Source: Gemmatimonadales bacterium (GTDB lineage Bacteria; Gemmatimonadota; Gemmatimonadetes; Gemmatimonadales; GWC2-71-9). From it: 7,120 nt of DNA. How positions within the stretch are numbered: position 1 is the first letter of the stretch; each line of letters opens with the position of its first letter. Location of the stretch: the NCBI GenBank assembly GCA_025924275.1, contig JAICEH010000106.1, positions 1 to 7,120 of the forward strand. Direction: 5' to 3'. Below are positions 4,829-7,120 of this stretch, one piece after another. A program made the position numbers and the translations under genes. The notes beneath the pieces are model-generated. The model had not been told where the DNA came from. It saw nothing but the letters and a program-made list of their open reading frames with translations, and searched no databases.

Positions 4829-7003
4829 ATGGCTGCGCCCGCCTCCGCCCCGCCCGCCCCCGCCACCGTGGCCCTGCAGAACGGCACCGGTGGCGCCCTC
4901 GACACCCTCTTCGGCAAGGACGTCTTCACCCGCCGGGTGATGCGCCAGCGCCTGCCGAAGGAGATCTACAAGTCGCTGTTGCGCACCATCGACCACGGGG
5001 AGCCGCTCGACCCCACCGTGGCCGACGTGGTGGCCGCCACGATGAAGGACTGGGCCATCGAGAACGGCGCCACCCACTTCACCCACTGGTTCCAGCCGCT
5101 CACCGGCCTCACCGCCGAGAAGCACGACTCGCTCGCGAGCCCGGACGGGGCGGGCGGCGTGGTCTACTACTTCTCCGGCGCCGACCTGGTGCAGGGCGAG
5201 CCGGACGCCTCCAGCTTCCCGTCGGGCGGCCTCCGGGCCACGTTCGAGGCCCGCGGCTACACCGCGTGGGACCCGACCAGCCCCGCCTTCCTGATGCGGG
5301 ACAACGGGATGGTCACGCTGGTCATCCCGACGGCGTTCGTCTCCTGGACCGGCGAGGCGCTCGACACCAAGCTGCCGCTGCTCCGCTCGATGGAGGCGCT
5401 GTCCAGGCACGCGCTCCGGATCCTCCGGCTCTTCGGCACCGACGCCGGCGTCAACCACGTGGCCACCACCGTGGGGCCGGAGCAGGAGTACTTCCTGGTG
5501 GACCGCGAGCTCTACTTCAGGCGGCCCGACCTGGTCACCTGCGAGCGGACCCTCTTCGGCGCCCGGCCGCCCAAGGGCCAGCAGCTCGAGGACCACTACT
5601 TCGGCTCGATCCCCCCGCGGGTCCTCGCCTTCATGGGCGAGGTGGAGCGCGAGCTCTACCGGCTCGGCGTGCCGGTCAAGACCCGGCACAACGAGGTGGC
5701 GCCCGGCCAGTACGAGATCGCGCCGCTGTTCGAGACCAGCCACATCGCCAGCGACCACCAGATGGTCCTGATGGAGGCGCTCAAGCGGGTGGCCCCGAAG
5801 CACGGCCTGCAGGCGCTGCTGCACGAGAAGCCGTTCGCGGGGGTGAACGGCTCGGGCAAGCACAACAACTGGTCGATGGCCACCGACACCGGGGTCAACC
5901 TGCTCGACCCGCAGGACGAGACCCACACCAACCTGCAGTTCCTGGTGTTCCTGCTCTCGGTGGTCCGGGCGGTGGACCTGCACGCGGACCTGCTCCGCGC
6001 GTCGATCGCCGCCGCCGGCAACGACCACCGGCTGGGCGCCAACGAGGCGCCGCCGGCCATCATCTCGATCTTCCTGGGCGAGATGCTGTCGGACATCCTG
6101 GCGCAGGTGGAGGCGGGGCTGCCCAAGCGCACCATCAAGGGCGGCACCCTCGACCTGGGGGCGCGGAGCCTGCCGCAGCTGCCCCGGCACTCCGGCGACC
6201 GGAACCGCACCAGCCCGTTCGCCTTCACCGGGAACAAGTTCGAGTTCCGGGCGGTGGGCTCGACGGCCAGCATCGCCTGGCCCAACACGGTGCTCAACAC
6301 CATCGTCGCCGAGTCGCTGGACTACGTGGCCGGGGAGCTGGAGAAGGCCGCCGGCGCCAAGGCCGCGCCGGAGAAGGTGGCGCAGGCCGCCATCGGGCTG
6401 GTGCGCAAGCTGATCCACGAGCACAAGCGGATCATCTTCGACGGCGACAACTACTCCCCCGAGTGGCACGCGGAGGCGAAGCAGCGCGGGCTCCCGATCC
6501 TGCAGGACTCGGTCGAGGCGTTCCCGGTGCTCAACGCCAAGAAGACCGCGGACCTCTTCAAGAAATACGGCGTGCTCAACAAGGCCGAAGTCGACAGCCG
6601 CTACCACATCGCGGTGGAGAAGTGGGTGAAGCAGCTCTCCATCGAGGCCGACACGATGGGCGTGATGGCCCGGACGCTCATCCTGCCAGCGGCGCTCGAG
6701 CACCAGCGGCGCACGGCGGGGGCCGTGGCGGCCGCGCGGGAGGCCGGGGTCGAGGACCAGCGGGGCAAGGCGGACCTCAAGGCGCTGGTGGAGCTGATCG
6801 GCGAGTTCCGGGAGGCCACCGACGCGCTCGAGGCCGAGGCGGCGGTGCACCACGACGATCCGATGGCGCACGCGAAGCACATCAAGGCGAAGGTGCGGCC
6901 GGCGATGGCGGAGGTGCGGCGGCTGGGCGACCTGCTGCAGCTCGACGTGGCGGCGGACCTCTGGCCGATGCCGGTGTACCGGGAGCTGCTGTTCCTGAAG
7001 TAG
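4829..7003 (+). CDS. glnN: type III glutamine synthetase
   Basis: Makes glutamine from glutamate, ammonium and ATP in the cytoplasm, the main ammonium-assimilation step. At 724 residues it fits the GSIII class (about 700-730), much longer than GSI or GSII. The N-terminal GSIII region includes FGKDVFTRRVMRQRLPKEIYK (28-48) and the GSIII-typical THFTHWFQPLTG block (82-93). Catalytic features follow: the metal- and glutamate-binding GPEQEYFL (216-223), NEVAPGQYEIAP (288-299), the nucleotide/glutamate signature NGSGKHNNWS (340-349), and NRTSPFAFTGNKFEFRAVGS (459-478) with the conserved Arg residues and metal-binding Glu. The C-terminal helical extension (about 560-720) is characteristic of GSIII, which forms double hexameric rings. 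No adenylylation-type Tyr site of GSI is expected. The first 20 residues are Ala/Pro-rich and probably disordered. It has its own ribosome-binding site and is divergent from padR, so it is probably monocistronic. Confidence 0.97.
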   Translation: MAAPASAPPAPATVALQNGTGGALDTLFGKDVFTRRVMRQRLPKEIYKSLLRTIDHGEPLDPTVADVVAATMKDWAIENGATHFTHWFQPLTGLTAEKHDSLASPDGAGGVVYYFSGADLVQGEPDASSFPSGGLRATFEARGYTAWDPTSPAFLMRDNGMVTLVIPTAFVSWTGEALDTKLPLLRSMEALSRHALRILRLFGTDAGVNHVATTVGPEQEYFLVDRELYFRRPDLVTCERTLFGARPPKGQQLEDHYFGSIPPRVLAFMGEVERELYRLGVPVKTRHNEVAPGQYEIAPLFETSHIASDHQMVLMEALKRVAPKHGLQALLHEKPFAGVNGSGKHNNWSMATDTGVNLLDPQDETHTNLQFLVFLLSVVRAVDLHADLLRASIAAAGNDHRLGANEAPPAIISIFLGEMLSDILAQVEAGLPKRTIKGGTLDLGARSLPQLPRHSGDRNRTSPFAFTGNKFEFRAVGSTASIAWPNTVLNTIVAESLDYVAGELEKAAGAKAAPEKVAQAAIGLVRKLIHEHKRIIFDGDNYSPEWHAEAKQRGLPILQDSVEAFPVLNAKKTADLFKKYGVLNKAEVDSRYHIAVEKWVKQLSIEADTMGVMARTLILPAALEHQRRTAGAVAAAREAGVEDQRGKADLKALVELIGEFREATDALEAEAAVHHDDPMAHAKHIKAKVRPAMAEVRRLGDLLQLDVAADLWPMPVYRELLFLK

Positions 7004-7037
7004 GTCGACGGTCGACCGTCGCAGGTCGAAGGTCGAC
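7003..7037. repeat. 7-bp tandem repeat (GGTCGAC-type x5) at the glnN stop
   Basis: Five 7-bp units: GGTCGAC, GGTCGAC, CGTCGCA, GGTCGAA, GGTCGAC, starting on the last base of the glnN stop codon. Units one to three contain a perfect 16-bp palindrome CGACGGTCGACCGTCG (7006-7021). This is a third repeat family in the window, again in contact with a gene boundary. Confidence 0.85.
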
Positions 7038-7069
7038 GGGGGGCCGGGGGCGGGTGCTTCCGGCCCTCC
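7038..7069 (+). terminator. GC-rich hairpin downstream of glnN, possible terminator
   Basis: A perfect 7-bp core, GGGCCGG (7041-7047) with CCGGCCC (7060-7066), is extended on both sides by G-C and G-U pairs to a stem of about 13 bp with a six-base loop. Only two T residues follow, so it is a weak intrinsic terminator at best. The position, 35 bases after the stop, suits a transcript end for glnN. Confidence 0.45.
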
Positions 7070-7097
7070 TTGTCGCACCAATATTCCTTGATATATT
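7070..7097 (+). promoter_or_regulatory. candidate sigma70-type promoter at the right edge
   Basis: TTGTCG (7070-7075) and TATATT (7092-7097) are separated by 16 bases and match the -35 (4 of 6) and -10 (5 of 6) consensus. They lie in the only AT-rich patch of the window. The predicted transcription start falls on or next to the ATG at 7103. Confidence 0.55.
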
Positions 7098-7102
7098 GCG
7101 GC

Positions 7103-7120
7103 ATGGCTCGCGCCCTGCCG
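7103..7120 (+). CDS. possible 5' end of a further gene, truncated by the window
   Basis: ATG at 7103 opens a frame (MARALP) that runs off the right edge after six codons. The support is positional: the ATG sits about six bases downstream of a good -10 element. There is no Shine-Dalgarno, so translation would be leaderless. Six residues say nothing about function. Confidence 0.35.

Noticed and set aside
7006..7021. 16-bp perfect palindrome as a recombination or attachment site
   Set aside because: It follows from the 7-bp GGTCGAC units, which are themselves partly self-complementary. There is no integrase gene or duplicated flank in the window.
4121..7081. 986-codon open frame on the minus strand opposite glnN
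   Set aside because: It is an antisense shadow produced by high GC and strong third-position bias. Its translation is His/Arg/Gly-rich low complexity, while the plus strand encodes a complete type III glutamine synthetase.

Overview
This is a very GC-rich bacterial chromosomal window with almost exclusively G/C at third codon positions. It carries a type III glutamine synthetase, a PadR-type regulator, a YVTN-type beta-propeller and several short GC-rich tandem repeats between genes. The combination suggests Gemmatimonadota or a similar high-GC soil or sediment lineage. That placement is inference; there is no rRNA or phylogenetic marker here. No IS element, tRNA, CRISPR array or phage gene was seen.

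Layout. Bases 2-135 are a tandem array built on the core CAGCCG, ending directly at the stop codon of a small minus-strand membrane protein gene (567-136). A gap of about 100 bp that could hold divergent promoters leads to a plus-strand pair: a secreted or periplasmic seven-bladed beta-propeller (671-1657), and an NAD-dependent amino-acid dehydrogenase of the Leu/Phe/Val/Glu family (1654-2709) whose GTG start overlaps the preceding stop as GTGA. A second CAGCCG array of exactly seven 10-bp units (2731-2800) fills the convergent gap before a minus-strand gene for a CHAD-CYTH two-domain protein (4245-2803). A small PadR regulator gene (4611-4258) lies just upstream of it on the same strand. After a 217-bp divergent intergenic region comes glnN, type III glutamine synthetase (4829-7003). 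The last 117 bp hold a 7-bp tandem repeat, a hairpin, a plausible promoter and a possible start of a further gene at 7103.

Function. Two of the genes act in nitrogen and amino-acid metabolism: glutamine synthetase assimilates ammonium, and the dehydrogenase interconverts an amino acid and its 2-oxo acid with release or capture of ammonium. The CHAD-CYTH protein points to polyphosphate or triphosphate chemistry. PadR is transcribed toward the CHAD-CYTH gene and away from glnN, and a 21-bp inverted repeat between padR and glnN is the obvious operator candidate.

The most distinctive feature is the set of short tandem repeats. The same CAGCCG core occurs at three loci, always in the same orientation, with a different pitch at each: 10 then 13 bp in the first array, exactly 10 bp in the second, and 9 bp (codon-compatible) inside the CHAD-CYTH coding sequence. 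Unrelated 8-bp and 7-bp arrays touch the padR start and the glnN stop. I see no complete new defence or mobile system; the repeats are the part most worth following up.
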